The notes: generated by a model not told the origin, from the sequence alone. 6,753 nucleotides of DNA from an uncultured Gemmatimonadota bacterium (GCA_903894655.1 CAITQY010000018.1:1-6753); one strand, 5' to 3'. Shown: positions 1-5,767, counted from the stretch's first letter. Translations and numbers: made by a program.

Positions 1-766
1 CGATGTCGTTGTCGGACGCGCGGAGCACGGCGTAGTACGCGCCGTCGCTGTGCGTAACGCCGAGTTGGTCGTCCTTGTTGGCGATCGCCATATACGACAC
101 ATGCGCCGTCTTATTGTCGCACGGCACGAACTCCAGCGGGTTGTTGGCGCAGTTGCAGCGCTTGTCACCGCCGTTCTCGTCGGCCGCTTCCATGGCCGCC
201 ATCACGTGATCGGCCAGCGTGCCCGACGCACGGCTGAAGGCCAGCGCCGCCTTGTGCACCACGTCGTAGCCCAGCAGCGTGTTCCCCTGCACCTGATAGA
301 AAAAGTCCCCAACCTGTCCACCGAAGAAGAGCGACGACGGCGAATTTCCGCTGCCGTTAAAGCCGGCCATGTTGTTGGCCGCGGTGATCGTGCCGCCGTT
401 GGGGAACGCCAGAATGCCGAACTGCCGGCGCTCGATGTTGGGGTCCTGCTTGAGCATCTCGAGAATCTGCTGGGGCGGTGTGCCCTTCTTGAGTTCGCGG
501 TACACCAGCATCTGGTTTTCGCGCGTGTTGTCAGCGCCCGCCTGACAGGCGGCCACGCCCACGCCGGGCACGATCACCGCCTGCAAATCCATGAGATCGC
601 GCGCCGCAACGGGCGTGCGCAGCGGAAACGCCGACTGCCGCACGCAGGTGGCCGACGCGATGATCACCTGTCCGGTTTTCGTGTCGATGGCAATCACCGA
701 CCACGTCGCGAACGCGGAGCGCGGGGCGAGGATCAGCAGGCAGAGGGCAAGCAGCAGGCGTTGCAT
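1..766 (-). CDS. Exported DUF1028 family protein (Ntn-hydrolase fold), 3' end outside window
   Basis: 255 codons are visible from the ATG at 766 and no stop is reached before the left edge, so the C-terminus is missing. Residues 1-20 form a Sec signal peptide: MQR, a Leu-rich core, then ...SAFA. Predicted cleavage after Ala20 leaves a mature protein beginning TWSVIAIDTKTGQ, which matches the conserved N-terminus of DUF1028 (usually T[FW]S-hydrophobic-DxxTG). A PGVG-containing segment at about residues 67-76 also fits the family. DUF1028 belongs to the Ntn-hydrolase clan; no substrate is established. Five Cys lie in the mature part (41, 74, 204, 206, 216), which could form disulfides in an exported protein. 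The start is chosen because the signal peptide begins there; no strong Shine-Dalgarno is visible. A 95-bp gap separates it from the upstream gene, so shared transcription is possible but not shown. Family call fairly sure, function unknown. Confidence 0.85.
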   Translation of the reverse strand, partial: MQRLLLALCLLILAPRSAFATWSVIAIDTKTGQVIIASATCVRQSAFPLRTPVAARDLMDLQAVIVPGVGVAACQAGADNTRENQMLVYRELKKGTPPQQILEMLKQDPNIERRQFGILAFPNGGTITAANNMAGFNGSGNSPSSLFFGGQVGDFFYQVQGNTLLGYDVVHKAALAFSRASGTLADHVMAAMEAADENGGDKRCNCANNPLEFVPCDNKTAHVSYMAIANKDDQLGVTHSDGAYYAVLRASDNDI

Positions 767-840
767 AGACGGGGCGGTGTGAGGGACAAAAGTGGGCTCG
801 CACAATCTGCGGCCGCGGGACGCGCCGCACCAATCGGCGG

Positions 841-859
841 GCGGCGTTCTACGCCCCCG
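841..859 (-). terminator. Small stem-loop just after the 461-aa gene
   Basis: GGCGT-TCT-ACGCC (843-855) is a perfect 5-bp inverted repeat. With one bulged base it can be lengthened by three more G-C pairs. It begins a few nucleotides beyond the TAA at 862-864, where a transcript end would be expected. There is no T-run on the minus strand after it, so it is not a classical intrinsic terminator. It may be a weak 3'-end stabilising hairpin or chance in GC-rich DNA. Confidence 0.25.
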
Positions 860-861
860 GC

Positions 862-2247
862 TTACGCCACCGACTGCACGAACTCGCGCGGGTCGATGAT
901 GCGCAGCACCTCACTGATACCGGGCTGATTGAATCCCTTGTATCCGTAATTGCGCTCGAGATTCTCCAGGTGTGAACCAATGGCGCCACGCTCACGAAAG
1001 TCGCGCGCGGCCTCCTCGGTGATGATGCCGGCCGCCAGCAAGGCGTCGATGCGCGCCGGGCGCACCGGCCACCACTCCCCCTCCGACAGCTCCTGGTACA
1101 GGTGCGGGAAGTTGGAGAAGGGCGCCATCATGGTGATGCCGATGTCCTTCAGCTGCGCGCGCAGGGCCTGCTGATCGTACGTGCACTCGAGGTGGTTGAT
1201 GCCTGCCTCGAGCATCGATTCGCCGTGCAGCGCACACCACAACCCCGCGCGCCGCATGGTGGAGAGGGGCTGCATCTCCGGCGAGTGGGCAAAGTCTCCC
1301 ACCAGCTCGTCGGGCGCGAGGTCGATATCGGCGAAGATCACCGTGCCGAGCACGGGCTGCTCGAGAATCTGCGATCCCCACCCCGCTTCGGCGCCGGCGT
1401 AGAAGCGCTCGCGGCAGCGGAACCCCAGCAGCTCGAGCACGTTGATCGTGCGAGAAAACCACTCCCGCGACGCGTCGTAGGTGTGGTGGTCATCGTTGCA
1501 CCAGCCTAGGCCCATGGCATCCTGTCGGGCCTTCTGCACGCGCGCCGTCTGGTTGCGACGCTCCCAGTACTCACGCTCGGCACGCAGAAACAGCGCACAA
1601 CTCCAATGCGGACCCAACGCATCAACCGCCCGTTGCACCAAGGCCTCGGTGGCATCGAACCCCGCGCCGGGATCATCGAACAGACGACGACGTGTACGGA
1701 AGGCTTCCCAGTGCATCTGCGCCGCCACCAACTGCGCGGCATCGTGTGTGGGTAACTCAAAGCCCACATGACCATGACGCTCCACCACGAGCAGTTCAGC
1801 GTGCGCGTTATGCCACGCCACCGCGCGTCGGTACGTGCCACCCGGCGCGCCCTCGATGACCACATCGAGTTGCTGCGCGGCACAAAAGTCGGCCACCGAC
1901 TCCACCTGCATCGCCAGCGTGAGCCGCGCGTGCGCACGGATCACCACGTCGGGGAAGATGCCGCGCTCATGAATCCCCACCGTGGGGTGATCGCCGTGCA
2001 CCGTGAAGCCCGTGTGCGTGAGCTGGGCCGGCGTAACACGTGACGGCGCCACCACGATGTGATCGAGCACGTCGATGAGTCGGATACCGGTCTCGGCGTG
2101 CAGACGCGCACTGAAGCCCGCCGCCTCCGGTAACAGCGTCAGCGCATCGCGCAGCAGCTCCTGAATGAGAGCGTCCGCCCCCGGTTGCACGACCCACGGC
2201 GCCACGGGATCAACGGCATGCCGCACGATGTCAGTGGCCACACTCAT
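862..2247 (-). CDS. Unassigned 461-aa protein, VOC-like / HPPD-like architecture (inferred)
   Basis: I do not recognise a named family. It has no signal peptide or membrane segment, so it is probably cytosolic. Three stretches look like the first strand of VOC (glyoxalase/dioxygenase) modules: LDHIVV at 61-66, DDHHTY at 252-257 and INHLECTY at 350-357. The first is followed by a GF-strand/ESVADF helix pattern. A charged helical linker (about 170-248) divides an N-terminal from a C-terminal half. The C-terminal order is: HH254-255; a helix and the GFRCRERF strand; AGINH352 with a helix; MAPF...LYQEL; an IDALLAAGIIT helix; and a last strand GISE446VLRI. This mirrors 4-hydroxyphenylpyruvate dioxygenase, in which two His and a late Glu hold Fe(II). 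The start ATG overlaps the stop of the dehydrogenase gene by 4 bp and has a GGGAG Shine-Dalgarno 7 nt upstream, so co-translation is expected. The gene is certain; the VOC/HPPD reading is inference. DUF1338 (HglS/YdcJ) was considered and does not match. Confidence 0.9.
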   Translation of the reverse strand: MSVATDIVRHAVDPVAPWVVQPGADALIQELLRDALTLLPEAAGFSARLHAETGIRLIDVLDHIVVAPSRVTPAQLTHTGFTVHGDHPTVGIHERGIFPDVVIRAHARLTLAMQVESVADFCAAQQLDVVIEGAPGGTYRRAVAWHNAHAELLVVERHGHVGFELPTHDAAQLVAAQMHWEAFRTRRRLFDDPGAGFDATEALVQRAVDALGPHWSCALFLRAEREYWERRNQTARVQKARQDAMGLGWCNDDHHTYDASREWFSRTINVLELLGFRCRERFYAGAEAGWGSQILEQPVLGTVIFADIDLAPDELVGDFAHSPEMQPLSTMRRAGLWCALHGESMLEAGINHLECTYDQQALRAQLKDIGITMMAPFSNFPHLYQELSEGEWWPVRPARIDALLAAGIITEEAARDFRERGAIGSHLENLERNYGYKGFNQPGISEVLRIIDPREFVQSVA

Positions 2248-3674
2248 GTCTCATCTCCCAGCCGAGGTATCAGGTCGTCGTCCGGCAGAATCTTGCCGGG
2301 GTTCAGCAAACCGAGTGGGTCCAACGCCTGCTTGATCGCCCGCATCACGGGCAGGGCGTCCCCGTGTTCCTTGCGCAGCGAGTCCCGTTTGCCGTAGCCA
2401 ACGCCATGTTCGCCCGTGCACGTGCCGCCATAGCGCAGGGCGCGCGCCGTGAGACGGGTCACGACGGCGTCGATCATCGCCACGTCGGCGGCATCCTCGC
2501 GATCGACGTGCAGCAGCAGATGGAAATTGCCGTCGCCCACATGTCCGACGAGCGGCGGCGTGAGACCAAGCGCCTCGAGATCGTCACGGGTGTCGGCGAT
2601 GCAGGCCGCCAACGAGGAGATCGGAACACAGACATCGGTGGTGATGACTTCCACGCCCGGACGGGAGGCCGCGCCGGCGTAGAAGGCCTTGTGCCGAGCA
2701 TCCCACAGTCGCTGACGGTCGCCCTCCGCTGTGGCCGTGTCGTGCAGCACACCGCCGCAGCTCTCGAGGAGCTCGTGCACGGCCTGCAGCTGCTCGTCGC
2801 GCGCGGCCGCACTGAACGCGTGGATCTCGAGGAAGAGCAGCGGCACCTCGGGGAGGTCGGCCCCCACGAATGCATTCAGCGTTTGCGCCGTGATGGCGTC
2901 GAGCAGCTCCATGCGGGCCAGCGGGAGCGCACACTGCTGGATCGCCACCACCGCCTCAACGGCCGCCCCCACCGTGGGAAAACGCACGATGAGCGCCGCG
3001 ATGGCATCGGGCACCGGGTGCAGGCGCAGGGTGGCCTCAGTGATGATGCCGAGGGTGCCTTCGGAGCCCACGAACAGTCGGGTGAGATCGTAGCCGGCCG
3101 ATGATTTCCGGGCGCGTCCCCCCGTGCGGATAATCCGTCCGTCGGCCAGCACCACGGTGAGCCCGAGCACGTTGTCGCGCATGGCGCCGTAGCGCACCGT
3201 GGTCGTGCCCGAGGCACCAGTGGCGAGCATGCCGCCGATGGTGGCATCGGCGCCCGGGTCCACGAAAAACGTGGTGCCGGTATCCTTGAGCGCGTGCACC
3301 AACTGCCGGCGCGTGACCCCCGCTTGTACGGTCACATCCAAGTCAGCCGCACTGGTGCGCACCACGCGATTCATGCCGGTGAGATCGATGCTGACGCCCC
3401 CGAACAGGGCGTCGACCTGCCCCTCCAGCGAACTGCCGGCGCCGAAGGGGACCACCGGCACCCGATGGTCGGTGCATAGGCGCATAATCTCGGCCACCTC
3501 GTCGGTGGAATGCGGAAACACCACGAGGTCCGGGCGATGCACCTCCCGTCGTCCCTCTCCGCGGCCATGCCGTTCCCGCTCACTGTCGGAGCGGGTGCAG
3601 CGATCGCCCAGCAGCGCCGTGAGCCGCGCCCACAGAGTCTCGAGCGTCGCGGCCGGCAGGGGGAAAGGAGCCAT
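2244..3674 (-). CDS. FAD-linked D-lactate / D-2-hydroxyacid dehydrogenase (LDHD/GlcD type)
   Basis: 476 residues, the normal full length for the LDHD-like branch of the VAO/PCMH flavoprotein family. It oxidises D-lactate or a related D-2-hydroxy acid to the 2-oxo acid, passing electrons from FAD to a cytochrome c or quinone-linked acceptor (D-lactate dehydrogenase, EC 1.1.2.4, is the best-known member). The FAD_binding_4 domain spans about 48-225. It shows PFGAGSSLEGQ (76-86), DPGADATIGGMLATGASGT (139-157) and LFVGSEGTLGIITEA (200-214), which pack round the FAD. The C-terminal FAD-oxidase domain (about 226-463) carries GHVGDGNFH (377-385), GGTCTGEHGVG (416-426) and LNPGKIL (457-463). His378, His385 and Glu422 match the metal/substrate site of this family. 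There is no signal peptide and no iron-sulfur domain. ATG 3674 is the only ATG; an in-frame TAA lies 11 codons upstream. It is the first gene of the operon with the 461-aa protein. The exact substrate (lactate, 2-hydroxyglutarate, other) cannot be read from sequence. Confidence 0.93.
   Translation of the reverse strand: MAPFPLPAATLETLWARLTALLGDRCTRSDSERERHGRGEGRREVHRPDLVVFPHSTDEVAEIMRLCTDHRVPVVPFGAGSSLEGQVDALFGGVSIDLTGMNRVVRTSAADLDVTVQAGVTRRQLVHALKDTGTTFFVDPGADATIGGMLATGASGTTTVRYGAMRDNVLGLTVVLADGRIIRTGGRARKSSAGYDLTRLFVGSEGTLGIITEATLRLHPVPDAIAALIVRFPTVGAAVEAVVAIQQCALPLARMELLDAITAQTLNAFVGADLPEVPLLFLEIHAFSAAARDEQLQAVHELLESCGGVLHDTATAEGDRQRLWDARHKAFYAGAASRPGVEVITTDVCVPISSLAACIADTRDDLEALGLTPPLVGHVGDGNFHLLLHVDREDAADVAMIDAVVTRLTARALRYGGTCTGEHGVGYGKRDSLRKEHGDALPVMRAIKQALDPLGLLNPGKILPDDDLIPRLGDET
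2254..2259 (-). promoter_or_regulatory. Shine-Dalgarno site for the 461-aa gene, inside the dehydrogenase 3' end
   Basis: The minus strand reads GGGAGATGAGACATGA. The GGGAG core lies 7 nt before the ATG at 2247, and the same bases encode the end of the dehydrogenase (...LGDET, then TGA). It supports ATG 2247 as the true start and indicates translational coupling through the ATGA overlap. Confidence 0.75.
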
Positions 3675-3680
3675 ATGTGA

Positions 3681-3709
3681 AGTATACGCATTGTAAACAA
3701 TTCTTTAAA
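3681..3709 (-). promoter_or_regulatory. Candidate sigma70-type promoter of the dehydrogenase operon (leaderless start)
   Basis: On the minus strand TATACT (3686-3681) is a good -10 element, with TTTAAA (3709-3704) as a weak -35 (4 of 6 matches to TTGACA) 17 bp upstream. Only 6 nt, TCACAT, separate the -10 from the ATG at 3674. Transcription would therefore start at or next to the A of the ATG, giving a leaderless mRNA. This fits the absence of any Shine-Dalgarno. The block is strikingly AT-rich compared with its surroundings. Confidence 0.6.
3690..3701. promoter_or_regulatory. Candidate operator: 12-bp palindrome in the dehydrogenase promoter spacer
   Basis: ATTGTAAACAAT has perfect 5-bp arms (ATTGT / ACAAT) around a 2-bp centre. 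It lies between the candidate -35 and -10, the usual place for a repressor site. The TTGT..ACAA form resembles operators of GntR/FadR-type regulators, several of which control lactate and other hydroxy-acid genes. No regulator gene lies in the window, so the regulator assignment is inference. Confidence 0.45.
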
Positions 3710-3716
3710 TGCAGGG

Positions 3717-3747
3717 CTCTCGTTAGCGAGGGATGTGACCGCGTCAC
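3717..3747. other. Two small inverted repeats upstream of the dehydrogenase promoter
   Basis: CTCTCG-TTAG-CGAGGG (3717-3732, one G-T pair) and GTGAC-CGC-GTCAC (3735-3747, perfect) sit side by side just upstream of the dehydrogenase promoter. They could be 3'-end hairpins of the DUF6528 transcript or a distal regulator site. No T-tract follows either one on the minus strand. Confidence 0.3.
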
Positions 3748-3770
3748 CGATGGCCTCCGCCAGCGCGGCC

Positions 3771-3798
3771 GGTCCGCGTCTGCGGTCCGCGTCTGCGG
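3771..3798. repeat. 13-bp tandem duplication in the intergenic region
   Basis: GGTCCGCGTCTGC occurs at 3771-3783 and again exactly at 3784-3796, followed by two bases of a third copy. It is non-coding and looks like slippage in GC-rich spacer DNA. It could vary in copy number between strains. Confidence 0.85.
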
Positions 3799-3813
3799 GC
3801 CTCGCACGAGGCC
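3798..3813 (-). terminator. Perfect 7-bp stem-loop after the DUF6528 gene
   Basis: GGCCTCG-CA-CGAGGCC is a perfect inverted repeat; sterically the innermost pair would open to give a 4-nt loop. It begins 23 nt beyond the TAA (3839-3837) of the DUF6528 gene, so it is well placed to mark that transcript's end. No run of T follows on the minus strand, so it is at most a factor-dependent terminator or a 3'-stabilising hairpin. Confidence 0.4.
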
Positions 3814-3836
3814 ATGAACGCACAGGCCGAGCGATA

Positions 3837-4763
3837 TTAGGGCGTGGAGCGGGGACGGACCACGTCCAGCAACGGCGGCATCCACCGCACCTTGTACACC
3901 TTCACACCCGGCAGGGTGATCGTGGTATCCGGGTCGTGGAGGCGCAGCACATCGCTCCACCATACGGTCCCCTCTCCCTGAACCCAGAGCAGGCGCTTGC
4001 TGGCCGGGTCGACGTGCACCGACTTCACCTTGGCGGCGTCGCCGAGCCGCGGATGCTTGGTGAACTGGTGGGTGTCCCGGTCGAACAGCCACGTGTGCGC
4101 GGCTGTGGCGAGGATGAGGTGCGGTGAATTGGGGACCGGCATCATGTCGTGCCCGTTGATGTCCGGCAGCGGCGCCACGATCGCCGGTGTGAGCCGCGGC
4201 GTGGCGGTGCCCCAGTCGGTGAGCCGATAGCCCACGACATCGCGTTGGGAGTCGGCCCACAGGAGCTGTCGCGCCGCGTCCCAGATCACGGCGTGCGGCC
4301 ACGGCGTGTCCACGTGGAAGAGCTCCACGCCTGATCGATCCAGATCGTACACGCTGAGCCGGTCGCCCGTGCCGTTGGCAACGTGGGACGCGGCGATCAC
4401 CACGCGGTTTCCCGGCAGCAGCTCGATCGAATGCCCGTTCATGGCGATCGCATGAAACTCCACGTGCCCCGTGACCCGATCGATGACGGCCGCGCCATGC
4501 GATGACGACGCGATCAGCAGGCGACGCCCGTCCGCACTGGGCTTGCACTCGGCAATCGTCTGGAACCTGCCGCGCATGTCCTCGGGGAGCTCCGGCCGCT
4601 CGCGGGCCCGCCAGCTCCACACCTTCCGCGGCGTTGGGGTGGCCACGTCGAGGATGAAGAGCTCCTCGGTCCCGCACACCACGACCTGCTGGGCGGGGAG
4701 CGGCGCGGTGAGGAGCGACGATGCCGCGACGGCGAGGAGGAACAGGGATCGGCGCATGATCAT
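3837..4763 (-). CDS. Secreted DUF6528-type beta-propeller protein
   Basis: 308 residues. Residues 1-24 are a Sec signal peptide (MIMRR, a hydrophobic core LFLLAVAASSLLTA, then PLPA before QQ), so the mature protein is exported. The mature part starts with VVVCGTEELFILDV and continues with WSWRA, IAECKPSADGRRLLIASS, NGHSIELLPGNRVVIAAS and later WD40/kelch-like strand patterns. I recognise this as the DUF6528 family, described only as a predicted beta-propeller with no known activity. Four blades repeat a His just before an inner strand: NGH111, WPH157, NGH205 and SVH250. Cys30 and Cys73 could pair. Two start codons are possible, ATG 4763 and ATG 4757; the first is used here, though M3 gives a more usual MRR start. 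No Shine-Dalgarno is seen. It is transcribed separately from the downstream dehydrogenase operon, with 162 bp between. Confidence 0.82.
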   Translation of the reverse strand: MIMRRSLFLLAVAASSLLTAPLPAQQVVVCGTEELFILDVATPTPRKVWSWRARERPELPEDMRGRFQTIAECKPSADGRRLLIASSSHGAAVIDRVTGHVEFHAIAMNGHSIELLPGNRVVIAASHVANGTGDRLSVYDLDRSGVELFHVDTPWPHAVIWDAARQLLWADSQRDVVGYRLTDWGTATPRLTPAIVAPLPDINGHDMMPVPNSPHLILATAAHTWLFDRDTHQFTKHPRLGDAAKVKSVHVDPASKRLLWVQGEGTVWWSDVLRLHDPDTTITLPGVKVYKVRWMPPLLDVVRPRSTP

Positions 4764-4875
4764 TTCGTGAAGTCTGGGGGTGCAGACCAGTGGCTCGGAA
4801 TGGCCGTTCTACTAACCTTCGGTGTGTCAGGCATGGAAGACGGGGCAACGGGTGCGGGCGCCGCCAATTTACTAG
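4764..4875. other. Non-coding spacer upstream of the DUF6528 gene
   Basis: No convincing gene is present. It contains a small inverted repeat, GTCTG-GGGGTG-CAGAC (4772-4787), just ahead of the DUF6528 start. On the minus strand CAGACT ends 7 nt before ATG 4763, in the position of the -10 of the dehydrogenase operon, but it matches the consensus poorly (3 of 6) and no good -35 is visible. The rest should hold the DUF6528 promoter and the left breakpoint of the amidohydrolase remnant. Confidence 0.4.
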
Positions 4876-5124
4876 CCGGTCACGTTTCCGAACTCCATGC
4901 GCATCTTCGACAGCGCCGTGAATCGCACCACGCGCAGCGGCTATGTGCTCGGTCCCGAGCATCGGATCACCCCACAACAGGCACTCAAGGCCATGACGCT
5001 GTGGTCGGCCTATCAACACTTCGAAGAAGACACTCAGGGTTCGCTCGAAGTGGGCAAGCGCGCCGACCTCGTGATCCTGGACCGGAATCCGCTCACGGTG
5101 GAGCCTTCCACCATTAAAGACATC
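4876..5124 (+). pseudogene. Amidohydrolase (YtcJ-like) C-terminal fragment
   Basis: Translation directly after a TAG (4873-4875) gives about 83 residues typical of the C-terminal part of YtcJ-like, amidohydrolase family 3 enzymes. Recognisable blocks are PVTFPN, SAVNRTTRSGYVLG, ITPQQALKAMTLWSAYQHFEE, GSLEVGKRADLVILDRNPLTV and IKDI; full-length family members are over 500 residues. The metal-binding N-terminal barrel is absent. At the other end the expected last strand after IKDI (typically ...ETIKEGKTVY) is replaced by unrelated sequence, and the reading frame then runs on opposite to higA until 5562. The fragment is in one frame without internal stops, so loss was by deletion or replacement rather than gradual decay. 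It is on the opposite strand to all intact genes. An ATG at 4897 could start a short product, but no folded enzyme could result. Confidence 0.8.
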
Positions 5125-5152
5125 ACCATGCACGCCCGACTGCAGCAAGCAT

Positions 5153-5160
5153 CGTTATGC
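5153..5160. repeat. Left member of an 8-bp inverted repeat flanking higBA
   Basis: CGTTATGC here is the exact reverse complement of GCATAACG at 5815-5822. The two copies bracket the toxin-antitoxin module. The higA stop codon (5155-5157) lies inside this copy. The site also forms its own small hairpin, GCAT-CGTT-ATGC, at 5149-5160. Confidence 0.5.
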
Positions 5161-5469
5161 GACTTGCAAGGGTTGAATGTGAGCAATTTCGCGCTTCAAC
5201 CCGCGTGCAGCATCCCACAGGTCGACGCTGCGCTGCAGATTCAGCCAGAACTCGGGCGAGTTACCAAACAGCTTGCCGAGCCGCAGCGCCATTTCTGGGG
5301 TCAGCGCGCGGCGCTCTCGCAGCAGCTCATTCATCGACTGCCGAGACACACCGGCGGACTCGGCGAGTGCGGTAACGGAGAGCCCGTATTCCGGCAGAAA
5401 ATCCTCGCGAAGAATTTCGCCGGGGTGAATCGGCCGGCGTTCGCGTGGACGCGTGTTGGGGATGCTCAT
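5155..5469 (-). CDS. higA: HigA antitoxin, XRE-type helix-turn-helix
   Basis: 104 residues, the usual length for HigA. It neutralises HigB and, with it, represses their shared promoter. It begins MSIPNTRPRERRPIHPGEIL; the HPGE at 15-18 is the family hallmark. The helix-turn-helix is about residues 29-50 (GLSVTALAESAGVSR, then QSMNELLRERR). It continues with LTPEMALRLGKLFGNSPEFWLNLQ and the typical C-terminal ...DLWDAAR...IAHIQPL. The frame stays open upstream to 5754, but that part lies opposite or out of frame within higB and is not real. ATG 5469 is chosen from family alignment and from a GGAG at 5480-5483, 10 nt upstream. The gap to higB is 16 nt, so they form an operon in the toxin-first order characteristic of HigBA. 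Confidence 0.93.
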   Translation of the reverse strand: MSIPNTRPRERRPIHPGEILREDFLPEYGLSVTALAESAGVSRQSMNELLRERRALTPEMALRLGKLFGNSPEFWLNLQRSVDLWDAARGLKREIAHIQPLQVA

Positions 5470-5485
5470 GCGAGAGGGGCTCCGG

Positions 5486-5767
5486 TTAGTGATAGTCGCA
5501 GAACTCGACATCATGCGCATCGCCATCTTCGAAGCGAAAACAGATGCGCCACTGATCGTTAACGGAAATCGAATACTGCCCCGCTCGATCGCCCTTAAGC
5601 GCGTGCAGCCGATTCCCAGGCGGTACGCGCAAATCGGAAAGCAGCGTTGCCACATTGATCGCTTCCAGCTTTCGTAGCGCGCGCCGAGCCACATCCACCG
5701 GCACTCGCTTCGCCTTTCCAGTCCGGAAGAGCTCTTCAGTCGCGCGGTCGGCAAATGTCTTGATCAC
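5486..5767 (-). CDS. higB: HigB toxin, RelE/ParE-superfamily mRNA interferase
   Basis: 93 residues from GTG 5767. HigB toxins cleave mRNA on translating ribosomes. The sequence shows VIKTFADRATEELF at the start, then RRALRKLEAINVATLLSDL, VPPGNRLHALKGDRAGQYS, and the closing NDQWRICFRFEDGDAHDVEF with ...DYH. All are standard HigB blocks, including the conserved R-C-F strand and terminal DYH. The frame stays open to another GTG at 5794. I prefer 5767 because homologues start with [MV]IK[ST]F and because 5794 lies inside the operator palindrome upstream of the -10. The module appears intact. It stands between a broken amidohydrolase remnant and the dehydrogenase gene, which suggests acquisition as a unit. 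Confidence 0.92.
   Translation of the reverse strand: MIKTFADRATEELFRTGKAKRVPVDVARRALRKLEAINVATLLSDLRVPPGNRLHALKGDRAGQYSISVNDQWRICFRFEDGDAHDVEFCDYH

Noticed and set aside
50..928. A 292-codon plus-strand frame opposite the DUF1028 gene.
   Set aside because: Low-complexity Arg/His-rich translation with no recognisable fold. The opposite strand encodes a clear signal peptide and DUF1028 domain, and the frame also crosses the end of the 461-aa gene.
862..2247. Assignment of the 461-aa protein as HglS/YdcJ (DUF1338), which has a similar length and a 2-oxoadipate role.
   Set aside because: The DUF1338 signature segments, including the YEDFLPVSAAGIF end, are not present.
2364..3104. A 246-codon plus-strand frame opposite the D-lactate dehydrogenase-like gene.
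   Set aside because: It is the antisense of a strongly conserved flavoenzyme, has no motif, and has the composition typical of antisense frames in GC-rich coding DNA.
3675..3823. A short minus-strand frame upstream of the dehydrogenase with a protein-like stretch (LAEAIGDAVTSLANESPAFK).
   Set aside because: It includes the tandem repeat and the hairpins, passes through the promoter, and continues out of frame into the dehydrogenase gene. No start signal or homology is recognisable.
3580..5148. A 522-codon open frame on the minus strand spanning the DUF6528 gene, its flanks and the amidohydrolase fragment.
   Set aside because: It is Arg/His/Ala-rich, shows no domain, and runs out of frame through well-supported genes on the same strand. 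It is a GC-rich shadow frame.
5470..5754. An N-terminal extension of HigA reaching 5754.
   Set aside because: The extra residues come from an alternative frame of higB. HigA homologues begin near MSIPN...HPGE, and ATG 5469 has a Shine-Dalgarno.
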